Shown one piece after another: positions 1-5,751 of a stretch of 10,436 nt of DNA. The notes beneath the pieces are model-generated. The model was not told where the DNA came from, did not search any database, and saw nothing but the letters and a program-made list of their open reading frames with translations. Source of the stretch: Spirochaetales bacterium. Its GTDB lineage: Bacteria > Spirochaetota > Spirochaetia > JABMQR01. Every line of letters starts with the position of its first letter. Positions within the stretch are counted from its first letter, which is position 1. The position numbers were made by a program, and so were the translations under genes. The DNA lies in the NCBI GenBank assembly GCA_023139255.1, contig JAGLNY010000031.1:1-10436 (forward strand), written 5' to 3'.

Positions 1-486
1 ATGCTGGTTGAAGGCGGAAGCACACGTCAGGATTCTGTATATAACGGGCTGCTCTATGGATTTGAGAAAGCAGTTTCCGCAGCTCCCCCGGAACTTGTCC
101 TTATCCATGATGCATCACGTCCATGGGTAACGAAAAAACTTATATTATCAACACTCGAAGCTGCCCATGAATTCGGCGGAGCAGCTCCGGTTATTCCACT
201 AATTGATGCAATAAAATCCATCGATAACGATATGATGATCAATGGGCATTATGATCGAAGGCAATTTGCCGGAATCCAGACACCTCAGACATTCCGGTTT
301 TCTGAAATACTCTCAGCCCACCGGACAGCAAAACTGCAAGGTAAAATGTGCCATGATGATACAGAGGTGTTTACAGACTGGGGGGGGAAAGTAAAAACTG
401 TTCCGGGGGATCCGGTGAACAAAAAAATAACTTTTTACTCTGATGTAAAATCCCATACAGGAACTCAAGGAGAACCTAATAAATGA
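1..486 (+). CDS. ispD: IspD, 2-C-methyl-D-erythritol 4-phosphate cytidylyltransferase (5' end outside window)
   Basis: IspD joins CTP and methylerythritol phosphate to give CDP-methylerythritol, the third step of the MEP isoprenoid pathway, in the cytoplasm. The 161 visible residues align with the C-terminal two thirds of E. coli IspD: GGSTRQDSV, HDASRP (D37 and R40, equivalent to E. coli D106 and R109), DR (D85-R86, equivalent to D156-R157), TPQTF (T94, equivalent to T165) and NKKIT (K142, equivalent to K213). From the offset, about 70 N-terminal residues lie before base 1, including the glycine-rich CTP loop, so the ATG at base 1 is an internal codon rather than a start. At the position of E. 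coli T140 (in RDTMK) this protein has alanine (A70 in IDAIK). A run of eight G at 380-387 encodes part of Trp-Gly-Gly. The stop overlaps the ispF start (ATGA), which suggests translational coupling. The family call is firm. Confidence 0.95.
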   Translation: MLVEGGSTRQDSVYNGLLYGFEKAVSAAPPELVLIHDASRPWVTKKLILSTLEAAHEFGGAAPVIPLIDAIKSIDNDMMINGHYDRRQFAGIQTPQTFRFSEILSAHRTAKLQGKMCHDDTEVFTDWGGKVKTVPGDPVNKKITFYSDVKSHTGTQGEPNK

Positions 487-974
487 GAATTGGATTTGGC
501 AGTGATACACATAGGCTGGTTCCAGGAAGACTCCTGAAACTGGGAGGCATAGTTATCGATTCTCAGACAGGAGCCGAAGCACATTCTGACGGTGATGTAC
601 TTATTCATGCGCTTATCGATGCCATGCTGGGTGCAGCCGTCCTGGGGGACATTGGGGAACTGTTCACACCCGGGGATCCGGAATGGAAAGATGCAGACAG
701 CCGGGATTTACTTGCAATAGTCATGGAAAAAATGTGTATCGCAGGTTTCTCCTTAATACATATGGATTCAGTCATTCACCTGGAAAAACCCAGTCTGAAG
801 CCCTATAAAAACACCATCCAAAAAAGTCTCGCCGGCTTGCTCATGATGGACATCGATCATATATCTATTAAGGCAAAAACTGCTGAGGGACTGGGATCGG
901 TAGGAATGGGTGAAAGCATCTCAGCAGAAGTTATTGTCCTCATGGAAAAGACAGAACCTGACGCCTGGGTTTAA
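483..974 (+). CDS. ispF: IspF, 2-C-methyl-D-erythritol 2,4-cyclodiphosphate synthase
   Basis: IspF is a zinc-dependent homotrimeric cytoplasmic enzyme that cyclises CDP-methylerythritol 2-phosphate to methylerythritol cyclodiphosphate and CMP, two steps after IspD in the MEP pathway. The 163-residue protein is full length and keeps E. coli numbering: metal ligands D8 and H10 in GSDTH and H42 in VLIHAL, the AHSDGD stretch at 33-38, D56 in LGDIG, and KAKTAEGLGSVGMGE at 130-144 around the cytidine and diphosphate site. The ATG at 483 overlaps the ispD stop by 4 nt. It is preceded by AAGGAG at 467-472, a strong ribosome binding site with 10 nt spacing, inside the end of ispD. IspD and IspF are separate here rather than fused as in some bacteria. 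The kinase IspE, which acts between them, is not in the window. The gene converges on the ATPase gene 35 nt away. I see no convincing terminator in that gap, only a 4-bp TCTG/CAGA and a 4-bp GGAA/TTCC symmetry. Confidence 0.97.
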   Translation: MRIGFGSDTHRLVPGRLLKLGGIVIDSQTGAEAHSDGDVLIHALIDAMLGAAVLGDIGELFTPGDPEWKDADSRDLLAIVMEKMCIAGFSLIHMDSVIHLEKPSLKPYKNTIQKSLAGLLMMDIDHISIKAKTAEGLGSVGMGESISAEVIVLMEKTEPDAWV

Positions 975-1009
975 GAGTCTGTCAGATTAATCACACCGGA
1001 AATTATTCC

Positions 1010-1714
1010 CTATTCTTCTGAAATCAGCATAGTCTTGGGATCAAGTTTCAAAGCTATTTTAACCGGTTCTGTACTGCCGTGATCACGAACAACTGTCATC
1101 ATTACATGATCATCCTGATATTTAAGACCGATCAGCACATCAAGTTTATTAACAAATTTACTCATTGTCTCAGGAACACCGTACTGGTCTACCTCAACAT
1201 CCTGCTTAACAGGTGACACACTAAACCATACCTCTATATTCATCTCAGCTGCGAATGCTTTTATCTGGTCAAGATCCGCTTCTTCGGAGACAGTCATCTT
1301 GTACCCATCAAAAAATACAGCATCTGCCTTAAAACCGCCATCCTTAATCATCGCCTTCAGGCTGTTCAGAATTTGTCCAACAGAAACATTCTCCTGACTG
1401 AAATTCATAATTACACGATGCTTGATTACTTCATCATGTACATTCATTGCATTCTCAAGATCCTGCTTTTTTGAGATCTCTGTGAATATATCTTCATACC
1501 ATGAAATGACATGCCCGACATTCCGTGAGAATGATACATGAATAACCTGCTCATTTCGAAACAGTTTATCAGTGGCCATATGCACCAGACATGCTGTTTT
1601 ACCTATTCCCTGCCTGGAAGCTATAACTCCAAGCTTGCCTTTCCCAAGCCCGCCGTGAATGGATTTCTCCAGTATTCTCAACGGGCTTCTTTTTATTAAT
1701 TCTTCTCTTACCAT
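1010..1714 (-). CDS. Orphan RecA/DnaB-fold P-loop ATPase, function unknown
   Basis: This 234-residue protein looks like a bare RecA-fold ATPase core related to the C-terminal domain of replicative helicase DnaB and to RadA or KaiC. The Walker A region IASRQGIGKTA at 31-41 (K39, T40) resembles the ARPSMGKTA loop of DnaB. A Walker B strand DAVFFD ends at D136. A later strand, MNIEVWFSVSPVKQD at 158-172, resembles the DnaB strand that ends in SQLNR. There is no DnaB N-terminal domain, zinc finger, Lon-like domain, signal peptide or membrane segment. The C-terminal part (about 180-234) contains VVRDHGSTEP, reminiscent of the DnaB-core strand that contacts nucleotide in the neighbouring subunit. 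The gene starts 28 nt after the EF-G stop, with GGGAG ahead of ATG, so the two are probably co-transcribed. A role linked to translation is only suggested by that position. It could equally be a DNA- or RNA-acting motor or a regulatory ATPase. The fold call is fairly secure; the function is not known. Confidence 0.75.
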   Translation of the reverse strand: MVREELIKRSPLRILEKSIHGGLGKGKLGVIASRQGIGKTACLVHMATDKLFRNEQVIHVSFSRNVGHVISWYEDIFTEISKKQDLENAMNVHDEVIKHRVIMNFSQENVSVGQILNSLKAMIKDGGFKADAVFFDGYKMTVSEEADLDQIKAFAAEMNIEVWFSVSPVKQDVEVDQYGVPETMSKFVNKLDVLIGLKYQDDHVMMTVVRDHGSTEPVKIALKLDPKTMLISEE

Positions 1715-1742
1715 CTATTTCTCCCAATAACTAAAATACTCT

Positions 1743-3830
1743 CTATTTTCCAGATTCCTTTCGTCTTTTCTCTTCATAAGCTTTCTTCAATTCCTCAGAA
1801 ACACTCTGGGGAACTTTGCCGTATTTTGCAAACTCCATCGTAAATTCAGCCTTCCCCTGGGTAAGGGATCGAAGAGTAGTTGAGTACCCGAACATCTCAC
1901 TCAGCGGCACATCTGCTTCAACAGTACAAAATGTTCCTTCCTCAACCGCACTTACGATTATACCACGACGCTGATTAATACTGCCAAAAATATTGCCCTG
2001 AAATTCAGTCGGACCTTCCACACTCACCTTCATAATCGGTTCAAGGATAATGGGATTAGCCCGGGGGTATACTTCCCGAAAAGCACTAAGTGATGCTGTT
2101 TGAAAAGCCATATCAGAAGAATCCACTGCATGATATTGACCATCATTGATAGTTACACGGACACCGACAATCGGAAATCCAATGAGAGTTCCTTTTTTCA
2201 ATGCTGACTGGAACCCCTTATTACATGATGGTATATATTCTGTCGGGATAACTCCACCCTTAATTTTATCAATAAACTCATAATCACTTTCATGGTTTGG
2301 TTCAATAAACCCGGAAACCCGACCGTATTGTCCGGAACCACCTGTTTGTTTTTTATGGGTATAATTGAAATCTGCCAGTTTGCTGATGGTCTCCCTATAG
2401 GCTACCTGAGGCCTGCCGGTTTCAACTTCTGCTTTATACTCACGCTTCATTCTCTCAATATACACTTCGAGATGCAGCTCCCCCATTCCCTGAACGATAG
2501 TCTGGTTCGATTCCGGATCCACATAGGTCCTGAATGTGGGGTCTTCTTTGGTGAAGCGGTTGAGGGCTTTTGCCATATTGTCAGCAGCTTTTTTATCAAT
2601 CGGGTCAATGGCGAGACTTATGACCGGATTCGGTACAAACATACTGGTCATTGAGTAATTCAGGTGAGTTGCACAAAAAGTGTCACCTGATGCACATTCA
2701 ATTCCGAATAGTGCGGCAATATCACCGCACCTGGCTTCCTGGATATCTTCCATATTGTTTGCATGCATTCTCACCAGACGGCCAACCTTAAATTTCTTTC
2801 TGGATCGTACATTATAGAGTTCATCACCTTTTTTAATCGATCCCTGATATACACGGATGTAGGTAAGCTGCCCGTATTGACCGTCCTCAAGCTTAAAAGC
2901 AAGTGCGACATTCGGTTTTGTTTCATCCGACTGAAGGATAATTTCCTTCTCGTCCTCGTCCAGATCCAGTGCCTTGTTCTCAACTTCTGCCGGATTTGGC
3001 AGGAATTTCACTACTGCATCCATCAGGGGTTGAATACCCTTGTTTTTATACGCCGAACCCATAAAAACAGGAGTCAGATCGAGGGAAAGGGTTCCTTCCC
3101 TAATTGCGTCATAAATCAGTTTCTCTGTTACGTTCTCTTCCAGCATTGCTTCCATGAGCTCATCAGAATACAGGGAGACTGCATCCAGCATTTCCTCACG
3201 TTTTTCCTCAGCTTCTGCTAAAAGTTCCCCGGGTATTTCTTCATACCGAACTTCTCCCCCCTGAGATCCATCAAAATAGATTGCCTTCATGGTTATGAGA
3301 TCGATGACTCCCTGCAGGCGATCCTCAAGACCAATCGGTATCTGCATAAGAACTGCTTTATGCCCGAGTTTAGTAATAAGCTGTTCTTTTACTTTATAGG
3401 GGTCTGCACCGGTTCTGTCACATTTATTGATGAATGCTATCTTCGGTACATTGTACCGTTTCATCTGTCGGTCTACAGTAATCGACTGTGACTGAACACC
3501 ACCAACAGAGCATAGTACCAAAACTGCACCGTCAAGAACCCGAAGTGACCGTTCGACCTCAATCGTGAAATCCACATGCCCCGGAGTATCAATAACATTA
3601 ATGTCAATATCTTTCCAGGTAACATTTGTTGCTGCAGAGGTGATAGTAATTCCCCTCTCTTTCTCCAGCTCCATGGAATCCATAGTTGCCCCGACTCCAT
3701 CCTTTCCTCGAACTTCGTGAATTGTGTGAATTCTGTTACAATAAAACAGCATCCGCTCTGTCAAGGTAGTTTTACCTGAATCAATATGAGCACTTATGCC
3801 GATATTTCTCATCATACTAATTTCTGCCAT
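1743..3830 (-). CDS. fusA: Elongation factor G, spdEFG1 (mitochondrial EF-G1-like) type
   Basis: EF-G is the GTPase that moves tRNA and mRNA through the ribosome after peptide-bond formation. With the preferred start the protein has 695 residues and all five EF-G domains. Numbered from the longer reading (start 3887, add 19), the GTPase motifs are AHIDSGKTT at 33-41, RGIT at 78-81, DTPGH at 100-104 and NKCD at 154-157. Domain IV keeps the THKKQTGGSGQYGRV loop. The sequence matches mitochondrial EF-G1 almost word for word in several places, for example RVLDGAVLVLC, RQMKRYNVP, TPVFMGSAYKNKG and GIECASGDTF, and the P-loop has S37 where ordinary bacterial EF-G has Ala. This is the spdEFG1 subfamily. 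In Borrelia the corresponding protein does translocation while a second EF-G paralogue does ribosome recycling; the paralogue is not seen here. I chose ATG 3830 because GAGGA (3838-3842) sits 7 nt upstream and homology begins just after it. ATG 3887 has a weaker AAGG and adds 19 unmatched residues. Confidence 0.95.
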   Translation of the reverse strand: MAEISMMRNIGISAHIDSGKTTLTERMLFYCNRIHTIHEVRGKDGVGATMDSMELEKERGITITSAATNVTWKDIDINVIDTPGHVDFTIEVERSLRVLDGAVLVLCSVGGVQSQSITVDRQMKRYNVPKIAFINKCDRTGADPYKVKEQLITKLGHKAVLMQIPIGLEDRLQGVIDLITMKAIYFDGSQGGEVRYEEIPGELLAEAEEKREEMLDAVSLYSDELMEAMLEENVTEKLIYDAIREGTLSLDLTPVFMGSAYKNKGIQPLMDAVVKFLPNPAEVENKALDLDEDEKEIILQSDETKPNVALAFKLEDGQYGQLTYIRVYQGSIKKGDELYNVRSRKKFKVGRLVRMHANNMEDIQEARCGDIAALFGIECASGDTFCATHLNYSMTSMFVPNPVISLAIDPIDKKAADNMAKALNRFTKEDPTFRTYVDPESNQTIVQGMGELHLEVYIERMKREYKAEVETGRPQVAYRETISKLADFNYTHKKQTGGSGQYGRVSGFIEPNHESDYEFIDKIKGGVIPTEYIPSCNKGFQSALKKGTLIGFPIVGVRVTINDGQYHAVDSSDMAFQTASLSAFREVYPRANPIILEPIMKVSVEGPTEFQGNIFGSINQRRGIIVSAVEEGTFCTVEADVPLSEMFGYSTTLRSLTQGKAEFTMEFAKYGKVPQSVSEELKKAYEEKRRKESGK

Positions 3831-3850
3831 CTCTTTTTCCTCATATTCCC

Positions 3851-3864
3851 CCGGAAAATTCCGG
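3851..3864. repeat. Short perfect inverted repeat in the EF-G leader
   Basis: CCGGAA and TTCCGG flank a central AA. The element lies between the two candidate EF-G start codons, about 20 nt upstream of the preferred one. It could be an operator half-turn, a small hairpin near the ribosome binding site, or chance; at 14 nt it is short. Confidence 0.35.
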
Positions 3865-4047
3865 TCATATAATACTCGTGCCTGCATACCAAAAACCTTA
3901 CAAACTGTAATCTACAGATTGATGGGTTACCCGTATTAAGCAACAAATAATTTTTTGCATACATTTTTTGAAATTTATTTGATCAAGTTGAAATGCTATG
4001 TATTTCAGTTATAAAGTCTTAATTCATTAAAAACGCATCGGAACAGG

Positions 4048-4076
4048 ATTTTAGTATAGTTCTGATTTTTATTCAA
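4048..4076 (-). promoter_or_regulatory. Probable sigma-70-type promoter for EF-G and the ATPase gene
   Basis: Read on the minus strand, TTGAAT (4071-4076) and TAAAAT (4048-4053) are separated by exactly 17 nt. They match the -35 and -10 consensus at 4/6 and 5/6 positions. Transcription would start near 4041, leaving a leader of about 200 nt before the preferred EF-G start. This was found by eye in AT-rich DNA, so chance matches are possible, but the spacing is ideal and I found no better candidate closer to the gene. Confidence 0.5.
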
Positions 4077-4103
4077 TCCTTTTTTACACGGATTTATATT
4101 GAT

Positions 4104-4133
4104 TTGCACAAACTACCGTGAAGCGTGTACAAT
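4104..4133 (+). promoter_or_regulatory. Probable sigma-70-type promoter for the HIT gene
   Basis: TTGCAC (4104-4109) and TACAAT (4128-4133) are separated by 18 nt. The -35 matches 4/6 and the -10 matches 5/6 of consensus. The start site would be near 4140, giving a leader of about 35 nt that contains the strong ribosome binding site GGAGGAGGAG (4160-4169). Its -35 lies 27 nt from the -35 of the opposing EF-G promoter, so the two polymerases would bind back to back. Confidence 0.6.
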
Positions 4134-4174
4134 AACAGAAGGCAGGAAACGGAAAACCGGAGGAGGAGATACAA

Positions 4175-4588
4175 ATGTCAACACTATTTACAAAAATCAT
4201 CCTGGGTGAGTTGCCCTCGGTTAAAATTTATGAAGATGGGCTGTGCATAGCAATTCTGGACATTGCCCCGGTAAATAAAGGACATGTACTGGTAATTGCC
4301 AAAGAAGAGTATAAAACTATACTGGAATGTCCAGACCATATCCTCGCACAATTATTAATCACAGCCAAACAGCTCGCTGAAAACATGAAGGAAAAACTTA
4401 GTTTTGACGGATTTAACATTATGATAAATAATGGTGCGGCTTCAGGTCAGGAAGTTCCGCATCTTCACATCCATATTATACCCAGATATAAGAATGACGG
4501 AAAAACACCGGCCCTGAGAAAAGAGACATATAGCGAAAATGAAATGGTAACATTCGGCAGGCTGTTGTCAGACAGCATGAATTTATAG
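4175..4588 (+). CDS. HIT-family nucleotide hydrolase (Hint-like)
   Basis: Histidine-triad proteins are small cytoplasmic dimers that hydrolyse nucleoside phosphoramidates, aminoacyl-AMP or dinucleoside polyphosphates. The 137-residue length is normal. The defining triad is HLHIHIIPR at 96-104, with H96, H98 and the catalytic H100. It is preceded by the usual NNGAASGQEVP loop at 85-95. The N-terminal TLFTKIILGELPS resembles the family start CIFCKIINGEIPS but lacks both cysteines, so the structural zinc site of many relatives is absent. The start is secure: GGAGGAGGAG lies 5 nt upstream, with a good promoter before it. The gene stands alone on its strand, back to back with EF-G, and its last 6 nt overlap the end of the lacI-type gene tail to tail. 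Its physiological substrate cannot be read from sequence. Confidence 0.93.
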   Translation: MSTLFTKIILGELPSVKIYEDGLCIAILDIAPVNKGHVLVIAKEEYKTILECPDHILAQLLITAKQLAENMKEKLSFDGFNIMINNGAASGQEVPHLHIHIIPRYKNDGKTPALRKETYSENEMVTFGRLLSDSMNL

Positions 4589-5638
4589 CGTTTTTAATGA
4601 TTGTCTCTGGATTATCCTGTAGGGAACAATAATATGATGATGTGCTGCATCATCAACCTCACCCCTGATAAGCTGGAACACCAGTTCAGTAGCCTGTCGT
4701 CCCTTTTCGCCACCCGGTTGATCCACCGTTGTAAGTGCAGGCGTAACCATCGCTGACTCAATGATGTTATCAAATCCAACCATTGAAATATCATTTGGGA
4801 TAATCAGGCCGGCTGCCTGAAATTCCTGCTGGCAGCCGATTGCTATAATATCACTCATGCAGATAACGGCAGTTGGCCTGCTGAATTCTTTTAGTATAGC
4901 TGCCCCGGCCTTTTTCCCGCCATCAATCGAACACTCTGCCGTCAGGATTGTTATTTCTGTGGATTCAAGGCACATACTGCATTCAGCAAGTGCCTCATTG
5001 TAACCCTCCATCCTGAACCAGGTGACACTGTCATGAACACCCAGCTCATCATCACCCTCAGGAAGTGAGACTATAGTTATCTGCCTGTGTCCTGCATCCA
5101 GTACCAACTTCATGATATCTTTTGCAGCTTCCCGGTCACGGATATTTATACTGGGCATGTTTGCAGAAGGTGACCCATCAATAGTTACATAGGGAATCTT
5201 CCGTTGCCGGATTACATTAACAACTTTCATTTCCGCTTCCATTCCCAGGGTAATCAATCCATCAACTGCTGCTGTACGTACTGCATCTGAGACACTCTCA
5301 TTTAAAGGAGGAATTAAGGTAAGAGTGTAACCGTATTTTTGGCAGACTGAACCCACCCCCTGAATAACCTGAGCAACAAAAGGATTACTCAAGGCACTGT
5401 TAATTAATTGGGGAAGCAATATACCAATACTGTGATGTTTCCGCAAAGAGAAATTCCTGGCAAGCGGGTCAGGAATATAGCCTAAATCCTCGGCAACCTT
5501 AATAATCAGATTTCGTGCTTTCTCAGAAATTCTCTTCGGTTCATTAAAGGCAAAAGAGACTGATGTTTTTGAGTAACCGGATATTCGTGCAATATCATTG
5601 ATTGTTATCCGCTTGTTTTTACTTTTTTTGTCGTCCAT
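4583..5638 (-). CDS. LacI-family transcriptional regulator, probably of the alpha-glucan operon
   Basis: This 351-residue protein has the full LacI/GalR layout. The N-terminal helix-turn-helix is ITINDIARISGYSKTSVSFAFN at about 11-32, followed by the hinge region YIPDPLARNFSLRK at 54-67. A periplasmic-binding-protein-like sugar domain runs from about 70, starting SIGILLPQ and including the late MVGFDN and LTTVDQP segments usual in the family. Such proteins bind palindromic operators as dimers and release or bind DNA when a sugar or sugar phosphate occupies the core. The recognition helix reads SVSFAFN where many members have TVSRVLN. The gene follows GH57 on the same strand after 113 nt, so it may be the last gene of that operon and control it, itself included; the ligand is likely a malto-oligosaccharide or related sugar (inference). 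The ATG at 5638 has GAGGG 4 nt upstream. The gap before it carries two strong inverted repeats. The 3' end overlaps the HIT gene by 6 nt. Confidence 0.9.
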   Translation of the reverse strand: MDDKKSKNKRITINDIARISGYSKTSVSFAFNEPKRISEKARNLIIKVAEDLGYIPDPLARNFSLRKHHSIGILLPQLINSALSNPFVAQVIQGVGSVCQKYGYTLTLIPPLNESVSDAVRTAAVDGLITLGMEAEMKVVNVIRQRKIPYVTIDGSPSANMPSINIRDREAAKDIMKLVLDAGHRQITIVSLPEGDDELGVHDSVTWFRMEGYNEALAECSMCLESTEITILTAECSIDGGKKAGAAILKEFSRPTAVICMSDIIAIGCQQEFQAAGLIIPNDISMVGFDNIIESAMVTPALTTVDQPGGEKGRQATELVFQLIRGEVDDAAHHHIIVPYRIIQRQSLKTL

Positions 5639-5650
5639 ATTCCCTCAGGT

Positions 5651-5700
5651 TTGTACATGAAGCCGGAAAACAACATTACTTCATTACCGGCCGGGTACAA
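5651..5700. repeat. Interrupted inverted repeat in the lacI-type gene leader
   Basis: The 12-nt arm TTGTACATGAAG (5651-5662) is matched by its reverse complement in two pieces, CTTCAT (5679-5684) and GTACAA (5695-5700). A 10-nt CCGG-rich insert separates the pieces. The 16-nt loop begins with CCGG, and GCCGG in the insert could pair instead with CCGGC spanning 5662-5666, giving an alternative fold. The arm ends 12 nt before the lacI-type start codon. It may be an operator, an RNA leader structure that affects lacI translation, or chance. It does not resemble a classical LacI-family operator with a central CG. Confidence 0.5.
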
Positions 5701-5711
5701 TATTAATCTCT

Positions 5712-5737
5712 TACCCTGTAACCATGGATACAGGGTA
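5712..5737. repeat. 26-nt near-perfect palindrome between GH57 and the lacI-type gene
   Basis: Perfect 9-nt arms TACCCTGTA (5712-5720) and TACAGGGTA (5729-5737) flank an 8-nt centre containing the palindrome CCATGG. Only one symmetric pair is mismatched, so 24 of 26 positions are symmetric. It starts 14 nt beyond the GH57 stop codon. In RNA it would form a 9-bp stem with an 8-nt loop. No T-tract follows on either strand, so it is not a normal intrinsic terminator. An mRNA-stabilising or processing hairpin between cistrons, or a protein binding site, are the likely readings. Confidence 0.7.
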
Positions 5738-5751
5738 CTTTCCAATAAGCC

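Larger units (their letters stand above)
3831..4174. other. AT-rich divergent intergenic region
   Basis: About 340 nt lie between the EF-G and HIT start codons. The centre (about 3935-4090) is very AT-rich. It holds a divergent promoter pair near the HIT side (listed separately), so the EF-G transcript would have a leader of roughly 200 nt. Two short perfect inverted repeats lie in that leader: AATCT/AGATT around AC at 3909-3920 and CCGGAA/TTCCGG around AA at 3851-3864. I recognise no known riboswitch, tRNA or small RNA. A 50-codon minus-strand reading frame from 3964 overlaps the EF-G start out of frame but has no ribosome binding site. Confidence 0.6.

Noticed and set aside
1..3. ATG at base 1 as the ispD start
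   Set aside because: About 70 conserved N-terminal residues, including the CTP-binding loop, would be missing; the gene is simply cut by the window edge.
975..1009. Terminator between ispF and the converging ATPase gene
   Set aside because: Only 4-bp symmetries are present and there is no T-run.
2763..3221. Open frame of 152 codons on the plus strand, antisense to EF-G
   Set aside because: It lies wholly inside the highly conserved EF-G gene, its product resembles no protein I recognise, and it looks like a frame shadow.
3812..3964. Fifty-codon minus-strand reading frame overlapping the EF-G start out of frame, a possible leader peptide
   Set aside because: It has no ribosome binding site before its ATG and no recognisable product; AT-rich DNA easily gives such frames.
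4046..4086. AGGATT and AATCCT followed by six T on the plus strand, a possible intrinsic terminator
   Set aside because: The stem is only 6 bp and AT-rich, the loop is long, and no plus-strand gene precedes it. The same bases are better explained as the minus-strand promoter for EF-G.
5685..5697. TACC/GGTA symmetry around a GGCCG centre as a LacI-family operator
   Set aside because: The arms are only 4 nt, the centre is odd-length without the usual CG dyad, and the bases are already part of the larger interrupted repeat.
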